Shown: positions 16,455 to 26,210 of the stretch, one piece after another
Numbering within the stretch: the first letter of the stretch is position 1
How the letters are laid out: the number at the start of each line of letters is the position of its first letter
Assembly: GCF_001557115.1 (NCBI RefSeq)
Contig: NZ_LSKQ01000167.1
Coordinates: 1 to 48,204 of the forward strand
Reading direction: 5' to 3'
Length of the DNA: 48,204 nucleotides
From: Erythrobacter sp. CCH5-A1
Lineage (GTDB): Bacteria; Pseudomonadota; Alphaproteobacteria; Sphingomonadales; Sphingomonadaceae
Notes under the pieces: generated by a model
Database searches by the model: none
Seen by the model: only the letters and a program-made list of their open reading frames with translations
What the model was told of the DNA's origin: nothing
Translations under genes and position numbers: made by a program

Positions 16455-18230
16455 TTGGACAATCGCAATCTTCTGCTCGCTGTCGTGCTTTCGGGCCTGC
16501 TCATCCTGGGATGGGATCTGGGCCTCAGATATTTCTACCCCGAAGCCTCGATGTCGGCGCAGACCAGCCCGAAAGCGGCGACCGCTGCGGCCAAGGGCGC
16601 CGGCGCGCCGGGCGCGAACGGGACATCTGCCGCCTCCGGCCTCGGCGCCGAGCCGGCCGCGCGCAAGGTCGATCTCAAGACCGCGCTCGCCAGCGGCAAC
16701 CGCGTGGCGATCGACACCCCGCGCCTCGAAGGCTCTATCAACCTCGTCGGCGCGCGGATCGACGATATCGAGCTGAAGGACTACCGCGAGACGGTGAAGA
16801 AGGATTCGGGCCCCGTCCGCCTCTTCGCGCCCGAGGGGACCGCCGTCCCCTATTTCGCCGAGTTCGGCTTCATCGCCAATGGCGCGCGCCAGCCTTCGAA
16901 CCTTGTGTGGCAGGCCGACGGGGCAAAGCTGACCCCGACGACGCCGGTTACGCTCACCCGCACCGATGCCAGCGGGATCACCTACCGCATCCGCTTTGCG
17001 GTCGATGCCGATTACATGATCACCGCCACGCAGAGCGTCAGCAATGCGGGGCAAGCGGGGGCGATCATCCAGCCCTTCGCGCTCATCAAGCGCACCAGCG
17101 CCAACGCGACGATCGACCAGTATGCCTCGCACTCCGGCCCGGTCGGTGTGTTCGCCGACACGCTGTGGGATCCCCATTCCTATGACGAGCTCGCCGAGCT
17201 CGGCGGCGAAAGCCCCAAGGGCGCGCCCGACTGGCTGGGTTTCACCGACCAGTACTGGCTCTCCGCGTTGGTGCCCGGAGACGGCAAGGGCAACGTCAAG
17301 GTCGAGGACGCGGGCTTCCGCAGCCTCGGCGGCAAGCTGTTCCGGACGGACCTGCTCTACGGCGCGACCACCGTCCCCGCCGGCGGCAGCCTGACGCAGG
17401 ACACGCGCCTCTATGCGGGGGCCAAGGACAGCCAGATCCTCGATCTCTACGAAGAGAGCGGCATCACCAATTTCGGCCTCGCGATCAGCTGGGGCTGGTT
17501 CGCGCTCGCCGAAAAGCCGATCCTTTGGCTGCTGCGCACGCTCAACAGCGTGGTCGGCAATTTCGGCCTCGCGATCATCCTGCTCACCGTCATCATCCGC
17601 GGGTTGATGTTCCCGATCGCCCAGAAGGGCTTTGCCTCGATGGCGGCGATGCGCGCGGTGCAGCCCAAGATGAAGGAGATTCAGGAGCGCTTCGCCGACG
17701 ACAAGCAGCGCCAGCAGCAGGAAATCATGAAGCTCTACAAGGACGAAGGCGTGAACCCCTTGTCCGGCTGTCTGCCGATGCTGATCCAGATCCCCGTGTT
17801 CTTCGCGCTCTACAAGGTGCTGGTGCTGGCGATCGAGATGCGGCACGAGCCCTTCATCCTGTGGATCAAAGACCTGTCCTCGCCCGATCCGGCGCACATC
17901 CTCAACCTGTTCGGCCTCCTGCCTTTCGCGCTGCCCGAGTACAGCTTCCTTGCCATCGGGCCGCTCGCGGTGCTGCTCGGCATCACCATGTGGCTGACTT
18001 TCAAGCTCAACCCGGCAGCGACCGATCCGGTGCAGCAGCAGATGTTCGCCATCATGCCGTGGATCATGATGTTCGTGATGGCACCCTTCGCGGCGGGCCT
18101 GCTGCTCTACTGGGTGACCTCCAACATCCTGACGCTGGCGCAGCAGAGCTATCTCTATTCGAAGCACCCGCAATTGAAGGCGGCGAATGCGGAAGCCGCG
18201 GCCAAGGCGGCGAAAGCGGCGAAGGGATAG
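16455..18230 (+). CDS. yidC: Membrane protein insertase YidC
   Basis: From the TTG at 16455 the product is 591 residues and begins [21 protein letters not shown], the usual YidC1 start. An Ala-rich linker follows, then a large periplasmic P1 domain (about 60-345) and the insertase core (about 350-580). Core landmarks are [20 protein letters not shown] with the conserved positive residue, [24 protein letters not shown] and [23 protein letters not shown]. It inserts Sec-dependent and independent membrane proteins. The TTG start is chosen because no ATG or GTG gives this N-terminus. A short Ala/Lys-rich tail ends the protein eight bases before engB. Confidence 0.96.
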   Translation: MDNRNLLLAVVLSGLLILGWDLGLRYFYPEASMSAQTSPKAATAAAKGAGAPGANGTSAASGLGAEPAARKVDLKTALASGNRVAIDTPRLEGSINLVGARIDDIELKDYRETVKKDSGPVRLFAPEGTAVPYFAEFGFIANGARQPSNLVWQADGAKLTPTTPVTLTRTDASGITYRIRFAVDADYMITATQSVSNAGQAGAIIQPFALIKRTSANATIDQYASHSGPVGVFADTLWDPHSYDELAELGGESPKGAPDWLGFTDQYWLSALVPGDGKGNVKVEDAGFRSLGGKLFRTDLLYGATTVPAGGSLTQDTRLYAGAKDSQILDLYEESGITNFGLAISWGWFALAEKPILWLLRTLNSVVGNFGLAIILLTVIIRGLMFPIAQKGFASMAAMRAVQPKMKEIQERFADDKQRQQQEIMKLYKDEGVNPLSGCLPMLIQIPVFFALYKVLVLAIEMRHEPFILWIKDLSSPDPAHILNLFGLLPFALPEYSFLAIGPLAVLLGITMWLTFKLNPAATDPVQQQMFAIMPWIMMFVMAPFAAGLLLYWVTSNILTLAQQSYLYSKHPQLKAANAEAAAKAAKAAKG

Positions 18231-18238
18231 CTTCGGGC

Positions 18239-18919
18239 GTGGACGATCCCGAACTTCAGGCTGCCCGCGAGGAAGCGGCATCGCGGCTCTTTTCCGGGCC
18301 GGTCGATTTCCTGCGCTCCGCCCCGCAGCTGCAATTTCTGCCCGATCCGGTGGTGCCCGAGATCGCCTTCTGCGGCCGCTCGAACGTGGGCAAGTCCTCG
18401 CTCCTGAACGCGCTGACGGGGCGGAAGGCGATCGCGCGCGCCTCGGTGACGCCGGGGCGCACGCAGGAGCTCAATTTCTTTGACGTCGGCCGCCCTGAGG
18501 ACGAAGGCGCGCTGCCGCTGTTCCGCCTCGTCGACATGCCCGGCTACGGCTTTGCCAAGGCGCCGGTCAAGGTGGTCGAGAAGTGGAAGGTGCTGGTCAA
18601 TTCCTACCTGCGCGGGCGGCAGGTCCTCGCCCGCACGCTGGTGCTGGTCGACAGCCGGCACGGGTTGAAAGAGGTCGACCGCGAGATGATGACCATGCTC
18701 GACAAGGCCGCCGCCTCCTACCGCATCGTCCTCACCAAGACCGACAAGATCAAGGCGAGCGAGCTTGCCGCAGTGGCCGAAAAGACCGCCGCCGAAGCCA
18801 AGAAACACGTCGCCGCGCACCCCGAAATCCACCTCACCAGCTCGGAAAAGGGCATGGGCATCGAACGGCTGCGCGCCGCCGTGGTCGCCGACGCGCTGGG
18901 TGAGGGGTGGATGGGGTAG
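18239..18919 (+). CDS. engB: Ribosome biogenesis GTPase EngB (YihA/YsxC)
   Basis: The 226-residue GTPase acts in assembly of the 50S subunit. G-motifs are readable: G1 [12 protein letters not shown], the G2 Thr in [12 protein letters not shown]3 DMPGYG, G4 TKTDKI, and G5 TSSEKGMG. I chose the GTG at 18239 ([18 protein letters not shown]), directly after yidC, because no ATG exists in the right region. It closes the rpmH-rnpA-yidD-yidC-engB run. Confidence 0.95.
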   Translation: MDDPELQAAREEAASRLFSGPVDFLRSAPQLQFLPDPVVPEIAFCGRSNVGKSSLLNALTGRKAIARASVTPGRTQELNFFDVGRPEDEGALPLFRLVDMPGYGFAKAPVKVVEKWKVLVNSYLRGRQVLARTLVLVDSRHGLKEVDREMMTMLDKAAASYRIVLTKTDKIKASELAAVAEKTAAEAKKHVAAHPEIHLTSSEKGMGIERLRAAVVADALGEGWMG

Positions 18920-18929
18920 GCCGGGAGCC

Positions 18930-19181
18930 ATGATGCTCGACCTTCTCCTGCGCCTCGACCGGATCATCCTCGCCTTCATCTGTGCTGGCGTGTTCTGGTT
19001 CCTCGCAGCGATGGTCCACTACGGCGCCGAGGAATTCACCGCGCTCGAGGCCCAAATGGTTCACGCCGCTCTCGAGACGCTGATCGTCGGCCCCTTCGGC
19101 CGCGAGGGCGGGACGATCTTTCTCGTGGCTCTCGGCCTGATCGCCGGAGCCGCCGTGCTGATGTGGCAGCGGCAGGACTAG
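18930..19181 (+). CDS. Small two-helix membrane protein, unknown
   Basis: The 83-residue product has two predicted transmembrane helices: ILAFICAGVFWFLAAMVHYG (about 13-32) and IFLVALGLIAGAAVLMW (about 62-78). The loop is acidic and helical. A GGGAG ribosome-binding site precedes ATG 18930. It is 10 bases after engB in the same direction and could be co-transcribed with it. I do not recognise the family. Confidence 0.6.
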   Translation: MMLDLLLRLDRIILAFICAGVFWFLAAMVHYGAEEFTALEAQMVHAALETLIVGPFGREGGTIFLVALGLIAGAAVLMWQRQD

Positions 19182-19185
19182 CGGC

Positions 19186-19887
19186 TCATTCCTTCGACCG
19201 CCTGAACCCCGCCGCAATCGCCTCGCGTTCGGTGCAGAACAGGGCTTCGGGGCGAGTTACGTCGTAATAGCGCTGGCCGGGGAGGTGGTAGATGAAGTCG
19301 CCGCGGCGGCTGTGGTTGCCCTTGATCGCGCAGCCCTGTGCGTTGGTGTAGCGGGCCTCGCGCGCGGGACGCTCGGCCACCTCGGCGCGCGCGGGAACAG
19401 GGGCAGAGCGCGGATTGGCCGCGCGCCATGCCGCCGGCTCCTCGAACTCGCCCGCCCACAATCCGAACCCGAGCCGCCGTGCGAGATCGCGCGCCTCCCC
19501 ATATTCGTAAGGCGCATCCTCCCCGAACGGCACCGCAAGGCCGCGCCGCACCATCTCGTGGCCGAGATCGAACAGCGCATTGCGGCAGGTCGCGAGCGTG
19601 CGGCCATAGCGGTCGGTGCCCCGCGCCGTGCATTCCAGCGGCCCCGCGCCCACGATCTCCTGCATCGCCGCCGCCGCATCGCGGCCGCAATCCCACGCCT
19701 GCCCGTCGCGCCGGCATTGCTGGGCGCTCTCGGGCGCGTCGATGCCGAGGAGGCGGATGCGGGTGCCGGTCATGTCGATGGTGTCGCCGTCGATCACCTC
19801 GGCAGGCCCGGCAAGGACGTTCGCGGCGGCAGGCGGCACGGCCAGCCCGGCCACCGCAGCGGCAAGGAGAAGCAAGCATTTGTGCAT
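19186..19887 (-). CDS. Secreted thermonuclease-family (SNase-like) nuclease
   Basis: The 233-residue protein has a signal peptide (cleavage near PPAAANV) and an SNase OB-fold. Catalytic-site features are visible: VIDGDTIDMTGTRIRLLGIDAPE (Arg and Asp residues), then TDRYGRTLATC, then FGEDAPYEYGEARDLAR. A C-terminal extension (about 185-233) with GCAIKGNHSRRGDFIYHLPGQRYYD and LFCTERE is a cysteine-containing add-on common in alphaproteobacterial homologues. It probably degrades DNA or RNA in the periplasm or outside the cell. It converges on the small membrane protein gene with four bases between them. Confidence 0.88.
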   Translation of the reverse strand: MHKCLLLLAAAVAGLAVPPAAANVLAGPAEVIDGDTIDMTGTRIRLLGIDAPESAQQCRRDGQAWDCGRDAAAAMQEIVGAGPLECTARGTDRYGRTLATCRNALFDLGHEMVRRGLAVPFGEDAPYEYGEARDLARRLGFGLWAGEFEEPAAWRAANPRSAPVPARAEVAERPAREARYTNAQGCAIKGNHSRRGDFIYHLPGQRYYDVTRPEALFCTEREAIAAGFRRSKE

Positions 19888-19941
19888 GAGGTGAAGCTAA
19901 CGATCCCGAGTTAACGGCTCGTCACTAGCACCTGCGCATAC

Positions 19942-21807
19942 CTAGCGCACCTGCGCACGAAACCTGATCGTGAAACTCGGCTGGGCGGTGGCGCTGCTGG
20001 CGGCGGCCATCGTGCCGGTCGGCGCGATGCGGATGCCGCGCACGTTGGCGTCGTAGGTGCCGGTCGGCGTGTAGGTGTAGGGCGCGAGGCCGCCGCTGGC
20101 CTGCGAATAGCTCACCATGGTCGCGGCGTTGAAGGTGTTGAGCCCGCTCGTCGTCGTCCCGTTGGTGAAGGTCACGGGCGTGCCGACCGCGAAGGCCATT
20201 TCGGCGGGCATCACGTCGAGCAGAACGATCGAGCTCGCGTCGACCGTCCCCGCGCCAACGTTGCGCACGGTGATCTGATATTCGACGACCGCGCCCGGAA
20301 TGAGCTTGGGGTTGGTGGTGCCGTTGACCGGATCGGAAATCACGCTGCTGGTCTTGGTGATTTCCAGCAATGCGATCGAGCGGCGGGTGTTGGTGATCGA
20401 GCAGGTGATCGCATCCCCCGGGCGCGGGGTGATTGTCCCGCCCACCGCGCTGGGCAGCACGGTGGTCGATCCGCTCGTGGCATTGGTGCAAGCCATGGTC
20501 GCGGTGTAATTGCCGAGGATGGTGGTGCCCGCCGCGACCTCGTCGAAGGTATAGGGTGTCTGGTTGACGACCTGGACGAGGCCGGTGTCACCGGTGTTGA
20601 CGGTCCCGCCCGTGCCGGTGGTGGTGGCCGAGGCCGTCACCGTCGATCCATCCATGATCCGCACCGTGAACTGGTCCCCGGCAAAGCGCCGTCCGCCGCT
20701 GCCGAGCAGTTTGCGCACCCGCAATCGCGGCTGCGCGCCGGCCTGGAAGGTGCAGACCAGAAACTCGCCGAATTCGAGCTGGCCGATGCTGGTATCGGTG
20801 GTCGACAGGTTGTTGGGCAGAGCCGAGCGGGTGGTGCCTGCGGTATTCACGCAAGTGAGGTTGGCCGAATAGGCCGATATCGCGCTGACGCTCCCCGATG
20901 CCATGGCAAGGCGCAGGGAGACCGGAATGCCGGCAGCCATGCTGAGCGGCGCGGTGGTGAAGGGGCCGGTGCCGGTGCCGGTGGTGGTCCCGCTGCTGAT
21001 CGTGCTCCCTGTCGCGGTCGAGGCGATCTGGAAGCTCAGCTGGTCGGCGCTGTTGACGCGCGTGCCGAGGATCTGGGCCTGAAGCCGGATCGTCGCGAAG
21101 CGGATCGCGAACATCACGCCCTGGAGGCCGCCTGCTGTGGTCTGCACCGAAACGCTGGTCGGGCTGTTGCTGCCGAGGATATAGGCCCCGACCGTGCCCC
21201 CCGTGCCGGTGATGTTGACCGTTCCGCTACCCACGCCGCTGATCGGCGGCATGGTCGATCCCGATATCGGCGGGACCGAATCGAGCAGCTGCCAATTGCC
21301 GCCATTGGTGGTCATGCGGATGGATTCGCCGTCGTTGCTCGATTCCGCATCGGCCACGACGAAGGAATAGACCGTCACCCCGCCGCCCGCCGGAGGGGTG
21401 ACGGTGATGTTGGTGATCGCGACCGTGCTGGTGCCGGCCTGCGAGGAATAGAGCACCGGACGGCCGGGAATGCCGATGAAGGCGCTATTGCCGACCGCCG
21501 AACCGCTCCACGAAGGCGCGGCGACGGCGTCATAGGCCGGGTTCGTGCCCGTCACCCGCGCATTGAAGCGCAGGACCGATCCGTCCGGCAGCGTGAAGGC
21601 CATGTTCTGGCCCGAGGCGCTGCGCGCGGTGGTATCGTTGTAACTGGCCATGTTGAGCCAGCAATAGGTCTGCCAGCTGGCGGGCGCGGTGCCCTGGGTT
21701 GCGGCCTGCGCGCAGTCCTGCGCGCTGGCTGCCGGGCTCCACGCAAAGGCGCACAGCATCACCAGAAGCGCCAGCGCGCGGCGCAATGTCGAAACCCTCC
21801 CGAACAT
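19942..21807 (-). CDS. Exported DUF11-repeat protein with a CshA-like N-terminal domain
   Basis: From ATG 21807 the product is 621 residues, with a signal peptide (MFGRVSTLRRALALL, cleavage after ASAQ). The first 250 mature residues resemble the non-repetitive head of CshA-type fibrillar adhesins (WLNMASYNDTTA, FTLPDGSVLRF). Two beta-sandwich modules follow. The last starts SDPVNGTTNPKLIPGA and is almost identical there to the protein at 27075. The protein ends SFTIRFRAQVR. The start is uncertain: in-frame ATGs exist at 21828 and at 21873, two bases after the upstream stop. I prefer 21807 because it gives the best signal peptide and a 23-base leader like that of the first operon gene. Role: probably adhesion or surface display. 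Confidence 0.75.
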   Translation of the reverse strand: MFGRVSTLRRALALLVMLCAFAWSPAASAQDCAQAATQGTAPASWQTYCWLNMASYNDTTARSASGQNMAFTLPDGSVLRFNARVTGTNPAYDAVAAPSWSGSAVGNSAFIGIPGRPVLYSSQAGTSTVAITNITVTPPAGGGVTVYSFVVADAESSNDGESIRMTTNGGNWQLLDSVPPISGSTMPPISGVGSGTVNITGTGGTVGAYILGSNSPTSVSVQTTAGGLQGVMFAIRFATIRLQAQILGTRVNSADQLSFQIASTATGSTISSGTTTGTGTGPFTTAPLSMAAGIPVSLRLAMASGSVSAISAYSANLTCVNTAGTTRSALPNNLSTTDTSIGQLEFGEFLVCTFQAGAQPRLRVRKLLGSGGRRFAGDQFTVRIMDGSTVTASATTTGTGGTVNTGDTGLVQVVNQTPYTFDEVAAGTTILGNYTATMACTNATSGSTTVLPSAVGGTITPRPGDAITCSITNTRRSIALLEITKTSSVISDPVNGTTNPKLIPGAVVEYQITVRNVGAGTVDASSIVLLDVMPAEMAFAVGTPVTFTNGTTTSGLNTFNAATMVSYSQASGGLAPYTYTPTGTYDANVRGIRIAPTGTMAAASSATAQPSFTIRFRAQVR

Positions 21808-21829
21808 CCCCTCTGCATAGGAAATCATG

Positions 21830-21845
21830 GTAAACAGACGGTTAG
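21830..21845 (-). promoter_or_regulatory. CtrA-like box upstream of the fibrillar protein gene
   Basis: On the reverse strand CTAA-N7-TTTAC matches the alphaproteobacterial CtrA consensus TTAA-N7-TTAAC with one mismatch in each half. The surrounding leader (GCTAAC-N7-TTACCAT, then TTCCTATG) resembles the leader of the first gene of the cluster (box at 29773-29788). If real, the last gene has its own promoter. Confidence 0.35.
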
Positions 21846-21875
21846 CAAACCGCGGCCGATGCGCCTCTCCCATGG

Positions 21876-24800
21876 TCAGCGTCCCAGTCCGAGGAAGCCG
21901 AGGCTGGAGGCGTCGAACTTCATGCGCACCGCGGCAAACACGCCCTCGTCGGTGTTGCGCGCCGGGCCGAAATCGCCGTCGCGGAAGCCTTCGATATTGT
22001 AGCCGACGGTCAGCAGCATGCCATCCGCGGGCACGAAGCCGATGGTCGGGCCGTAGGCATAGTTGATGGTGTTGTCGTCGAGATTGGCGCGGGCGGTGAC
22101 GCCGGCGCCCAGTTCGAAGCGTTCGCCGATGCCGATGCGCGCGTCGCCGCCGACGAGCACCGAGGTGCCCTTGAACTCGGTGCCTTCGAATTCGTCGAGC
22201 GTGTGGCGCGCGCCGAGGAACAGCGCGACTTCATGGCGGCGCACCTGCGCGCCGGCGTCGTCCTGCCCGCGCGGGCTGAAATTGGCTGAGAGGCTGGCGA
22301 CGAGGCGCCGGGCGACGGCATCGCCATCGACAGTGAGCGCGGTCCCGCCCACGCTGGTGCCCCCGGCGAGGGCGCCGGTCACTTCGTCGCTGCGGTATTC
22401 GAGCCGGCCCAGCATGGCGAGCGGCGAATCCGAGGGACGATGGGCAAATGCGATGCTCGCATCGACGATCTCGGCCGTCGCGCCGCCGGTGGTGGTCGAG
22501 CGGGTCCAGGTCACGCCCGAACCGACAAGGCTGCCCTCGCCGAGCTGACGGATCGCGCCGAACAGCACGCCCTTGCGGTCGGTGGTCTCGCCGTCGCGCC
22601 ATTCGCCGCGCGCGGTGAGGCTCCAGCGGTCCTTGCGCCATGCCGCGCCCAGCGTGACGGCGGTGAAGTCCTCGAACAATAGCCCGCCGGTGAGCTGGCC
22701 GCCGCTGGCCGCGGGCTGGGCCGGGTTGACGAGGCTGCCGGCCGCAGGCGCGCCGCCGATCGTGCGGTTGCCGTCGATCGTGGCGTCGAGGGTAAGCTGC
22801 GGGGTCACCGCCAGCGTCTGCGACAGGCCGAAGGCGGCAAAGGAGCGGGTGCCGTTCTCGCCGATGGTTTCCTCGCCGAGCGTTGTGGTGATCTGCCCGC
22901 CCTGCCACGGCGCGACTTCGATCCCGCCGCGCAACTGGCGCGCCTTCAGGCGCTCGCCGTCGGACAGCTCGTAGGTCGCCACGAGGCGCACGTCCTGGAT
23001 GATCTCGTAGCGCGCGCCGAGGCGGTGGCGGGCGGGGAGATCGACGCTCTCGGCCTTGCCCAGCGCCACGGCGGTGCCGGCGCTGAGTTCGAGCTTGTTG
23101 CCCAGCAGCCGCTGCGTCGCGCCCGCTTCGAGCACGGTCGAGGCGGCGGTGTTGCCATCGGCGAGCCGGTCGGTGAAGTGGACGATCCCCAGGCGCAGGT
23201 TGGTGTTCTGCTTCGTCAGCGTGAACTGGCCTTGCGCGGCGCGGCGGCGGGCGGTGTCGGTCAGGCTGTCGTCCTGCCACAGGCTGCCGATGAAGGAGAG
23301 CTCTTCGCTGATCAGCACGCGGCCATCCACGCCGAACTTGCGCCGCCCGCGCTCGACCGCGTTCTGCTGGCCGATGCCGTAATCGGCGTCGATCTGGCGG
23401 GCATAGGCGATGAGGTCGATGCTGCCGGTCTGGTGCTGGACTTCGGCAAGCCAGCCCTTGGCGGTCTCGCCCTCGCGGCGGCTGACCCCGATTTCGGCGC
23501 GCACTTCGGTGTTGTCGCCGATCTTGGCGAGGAGATCGACCGCGCCGAGGTCGGTGCGCTGCGCCGTGCCGCCCGCGCCTTCGAGGCCGGCATCGCTGAT
23601 CGCGCTGGCGCCGATGCGGATCTTGCCGTTCTCGCTGGTCCAGTCGGCGCGCGCGCCCGCGTTCCATTCGGCCGCGCCCGTGCCATCGGTTTCGTATTCG
23701 ATAACGATGAACTGCGGGTTCAAGTCCTCGTCGCGGCTCAGCACGGGGGCTGCGAAGCGGATCGTGCCGGCGAGCAGATCGATGTCGTAATCCGTGAAGC
23801 GCGCGAGCGTGCGGCTCGAGACGATCCGTTCGGGGCGGAAACGGTCGCGCACTTCGATCGTCACACGCTCGGAATTGGCGAGGATGCGGCGATTGTTCAG
23901 CGCGTAGGGGCCGGAGATGCCCTGGCCCTGCGTTTCCTGACGCTGGAAGCGGCTCGAAATCTGCGCGGCAAAGCCCTGCGCCTTGACCGCGCCGACCCGC
24001 GCCTCGCCCATCACGCCGGTTGCGGTGCGGTTGTAGGCGGCAAGGCGCGTCTGGTTGAAGGCGGTCTGGAAGTCGCCGTAGAGCGCGTAGAAGGCCGAGG
24101 TCTCGATGCGGACATAGAGCTTCTCGCGGCTCGCGGCATCGAACTGGCGCGCCGAGCCATCGCCGAAGACGGTGTAATAGGCGCCCGGATCGATCGCGCC
24201 CAGCGCGCGCTGGTCGGCGCGCTGCTTGGCGCTGTCATAGGCGAGGGTGAGCAGATATTTGCCCAGCACCCGGCCCTTGGCATAGAGCGCGACGCGCGCG
24301 TTATCGCCAAGATCGCTGTCGAAGCGCCCGGCGCGTTCCATGTTGTCGGCGACCGAACGCGCGCCCACGGTGCCTTCGGCAAGGCCGATTACGGTCCATT
24401 CGACATCGCCCGGCTCGATCCACGCCTCGAGCTCCTGGCGGCGGGTGATTTCGCCATCGTCGAAGGTGAAGCCCAGACGCAGCGAGCCGCTGACCATGGT
24501 GGGGGCGAGCTCGATCCGGGCGATCCCCTCGTTGCCCTCGACCACCCAGCGCGCGGCCATCGGCGCCATGCCGGTGAGCTGGTTCAGCTGCTGCCGGTCG
24601 ATCTGCTCGGCGCTCTGGTAGGGCGCGTTGAGCGTGAAGCTGCCCGAGATGCCTTCGCGCAAGGGGCGGTTGTTGCGATCGAGCAGACGGATCGCGATCA
24701 CCGGCCGGGTGCGTGCGTCGGCGACGAGGTTCGACTGCTCGCGCAGGAATTCGACCTTGGCCGGCGCGCGGGTGAAGAACACCTCGCGGGTGAAGGTCTT

Positions 24801-26150
24801 GGACACCTCGCCGAAGGAATTGAGGATGCGCGCCTCGAGCACGGTCTTGTCGGTCAGCAGCGGCACGCCGCGCCACTGGCTGACCGCCCACAGGCCCATT
24901 TCGGGGTTCTGCGTGCCTTCGAAAGCGAGCGGATTGACCGGCTTGCCGTCGACGAACAGCTGGACGCTCTGGCCGGCGCGGTGGCGCACCGCGACCTTGA
25001 TCGCAGGCGCGCGCGGGTTGGCGTCGGGGGCGGGGGTGAGGAAGCCGTCCTCGCCATCGCCGAGCGCGAGATAATCGGTCACCGAGGGGCCGCCTTCCGC
25101 GGGTGCCTCGGCCGCGTCTGCGGCGGGAGCGGCGGGGGCACCGGTTTCGGGCGCGCCCGGCGCAGGCTCGGCCACCACCCGCACCAGCTTGGCGCGTTCG
25201 CTTTCGGGCAGAACGGCGTGGAAATCGGCGACCACCAGGCTCCCGCCCTGGCCGATCGCGAAGCGCGAGATCGCGCTGCCCGCGCTGCGGGTGTTGCGGG
25301 TGCAATCGACGAACTTCCCGCCCTCGGGCAGGGTCATCGGCGCGACCTGCACCACGTGGGTACCGGGGACGACGCCCTCGAAGTGATAACGCCCTTCGGC
25401 ATCGGTGACCGCGAAACTGCCGTCCTCGAGCATCACCCGCACGCCCGGAATCCCGCGGCGTTCGGCGTCGGCAAGGGTGCAGGGGCCCTCGGTGACGCGG
25501 CCGATGATGGTCATGCGGTCGGCGATCCCGTCGCGCTCGATATCGAGCACCGCATCGGCGCGCACCTCGCGGCCCAGGGCGTCGCGCGTGGTGGCGAGGT
25601 TGACCGCGCGGCCCGGAGGCGCATCGGGGCGCACCGACATGGCGTAGGTGATCTTGACCGATGTGGCGGGCGCAATGTCGCCCAGCGCGATCGAAAGCAC
25701 GCGGCCATCGGGCGAGGTGGTGAGCGCGTCCGGCGCACGCACCCCGTTGATTTTCAACGATCCGGGCCGCAGCCGCAGCCAGCGCGAGGGCGTGTCGGTG
25801 ATGCTCACCGCGCGGCGGGTGCGCGCGGCATCGGTATTGCTGACGGTGAGCGTGTAGAACGCCACGTCGCCCGGCTCGGCGCGGGTGCGCGAGGCGGTCT
25901 TGACGAGGCCGAGATCGGCGGCGGGCCCGTCAACGGGCACGTCGACCTCGAAGGGAATGGGGTTGTCGAGCACGAAGATGTCGCCGAACGAGCCTTCGCG
26001 GATGACGTAGGCGCGCCCGTCGGGACGCGTCAGGCGGGCGAGCACGTCGCGCGGGGCGATCGAGGGCGCGGTGTAGGGCTCTGGCGGCTCGACCACGAGC
26101 CGGAAGCGCCCCTGCGCAGTGAGCGGGAACCAGAACTCGCCCGGCCCCAT
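21876..26150 (-). CDS. Giant outer-membrane protein, C-terminal part (DUF11, SpaA-like and beta-barrel)
   Basis: This 1424-residue frame is the downstream part of one gene cut by an in-frame TGA at 26208-26210; the 19 codons between the TGA and this ATG are in frame and read like protein. Residues about 80-210 form a DUF11-like module (LGLVKTASRTRAEPGDVAFY). About 215-300 is a SpaA/carboxypeptidase-regulatory-like fold (GVRVMLEDGSFAVTDAEGRY). An Ala/Pro linker follows, then Ig-like modules. From about 600 to the end the sequence alternates like a large beta-barrel and closes with a terminal strand (VFAAVRMKFD), as expected for an outer-membrane protein. Without the upstream part it has no signal peptide, so as drawn it could not be exported. 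Confidence 0.75.
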   Translation of the reverse strand: MGPGEFWFPLTAQGRFRLVVEPPEPYTAPSIAPRDVLARLTRPDGRAYVIREGSFGDIFVLDNPIPFEVDVPVDGPAADLGLVKTASRTRAEPGDVAFYTLTVSNTDAARTRRAVSITDTPSRWLRLRPGSLKINGVRAPDALTTSPDGRVLSIALGDIAPATSVKITYAMSVRPDAPPGRAVNLATTRDALGREVRADAVLDIERDGIADRMTIIGRVTEGPCTLADAERRGIPGVRVMLEDGSFAVTDAEGRYHFEGVVPGTHVVQVAPMTLPEGGKFVDCTRNTRSAGSAISRFAIGQGGSLVVADFHAVLPESERAKLVRVVAEPAPGAPETGAPAAPAADAAEAPAEGGPSVTDYLALGDGEDGFLTPAPDANPRAPAIKVAVRHRAGQSVQLFVDGKPVNPLAFEGTQNPEMGLWAVSQWRGVPLLTDKTVLEARILNSFGEVSKTFTREVFFTRAPAKVEFLREQSNLVADARTRPVIAIRLLDRNNRPLREGISGSFTLNAPYQSAEQIDRQQLNQLTGMAPMAARWVVEGNEGIARIELAPTMVSGSLRLGFTFDDGEITRRQELEAWIEPGDVEWTVIGLAEGTVGARSVADNMERAGRFDSDLGDNARVALYAKGRVLGKYLLTLAYDSAKQRADQRALGAIDPGAYYTVFGDGSARQFDAASREKLYVRIETSAFYALYGDFQTAFNQTRLAAYNRTATGVMGEARVGAVKAQGFAAQISSRFQRQETQGQGISGPYALNNRRILANSERVTIEVRDRFRPERIVSSRTLARFTDYDIDLLAGTIRFAAPVLSRDEDLNPQFIVIEYETDGTGAAEWNAGARADWTSENGKIRIGASAISDAGLEGAGGTAQRTDLGAVDLLAKIGDNTEVRAEIGVSRREGETAKGWLAEVQHQTGSIDLIAYARQIDADYGIGQQNAVERGRRKFGVDGRVLISEELSFIGSLWQDDSLTDTARRRAAQGQFTLTKQNTNLRLGIVHFTDRLADGNTAASTVLEAGATQRLLGNKLELSAGTAVALGKAESVDLPARHRLGARYEIIQDVRLVATYELSDGERLKARQLRGGIEVAPWQGGQITTTLGEETIGENGTRSFAAFGLSQTLAVTPQLTLDATIDGNRTIGGAPAAGSLVNPAQPAASGGQLTGGLLFEDFTAVTLGAAWRKDRWSLTARGEWRDGETTDRKGVLFGAIRQLGEGSLVGSGVTWTRSTTTGGATAEIVDASIAFAHRPSDSPLAMLGRLEYRSDEVTGALAGGTSVGGTALTVDGDAVARRLVASLSANFSPRGQDDAGAQVRRHEVALFLGARHTLDEFEGTEFKGTSVLVGGDARIGIGERFELGAGVTARANLDDNTINYAYGPTIGFVPADGMLLTVGYNIEGFRDGDFGPARNTDEGVFAAVRMKFDASSLGFLGLGR

Positions 26151-26207
26151 CGGAACCGCGCGTCCGCCGCCGTCGGTGATCGGCTGGCCGCTGATAACGC
26201 TGGAAGG

Positions 26208-26210
26208 TCA
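26208..26210 (-). other. In-frame TGA splitting the giant surface-protein gene
   Basis: Reading on the reverse strand, ...GAC GGC GTA ACC CCT TGA CCT TCC AGC... stays in one frame on both sides of the stop. The codons after it (PSSVISGQPITDGGG) look like ordinary protein sequence continuing the same domain. A nonsense mutation, a sequencing error or read-through are the options. The first base after the stop is C, a context often described as leaky. Confidence 0.8.

Noticed and set aside
26208..26210. Selenocysteine at the in-frame TGA
   Set aside because: No SECIS-like stem was recognised after the codon, and the protein is a structural repeat protein, not a redox enzyme.
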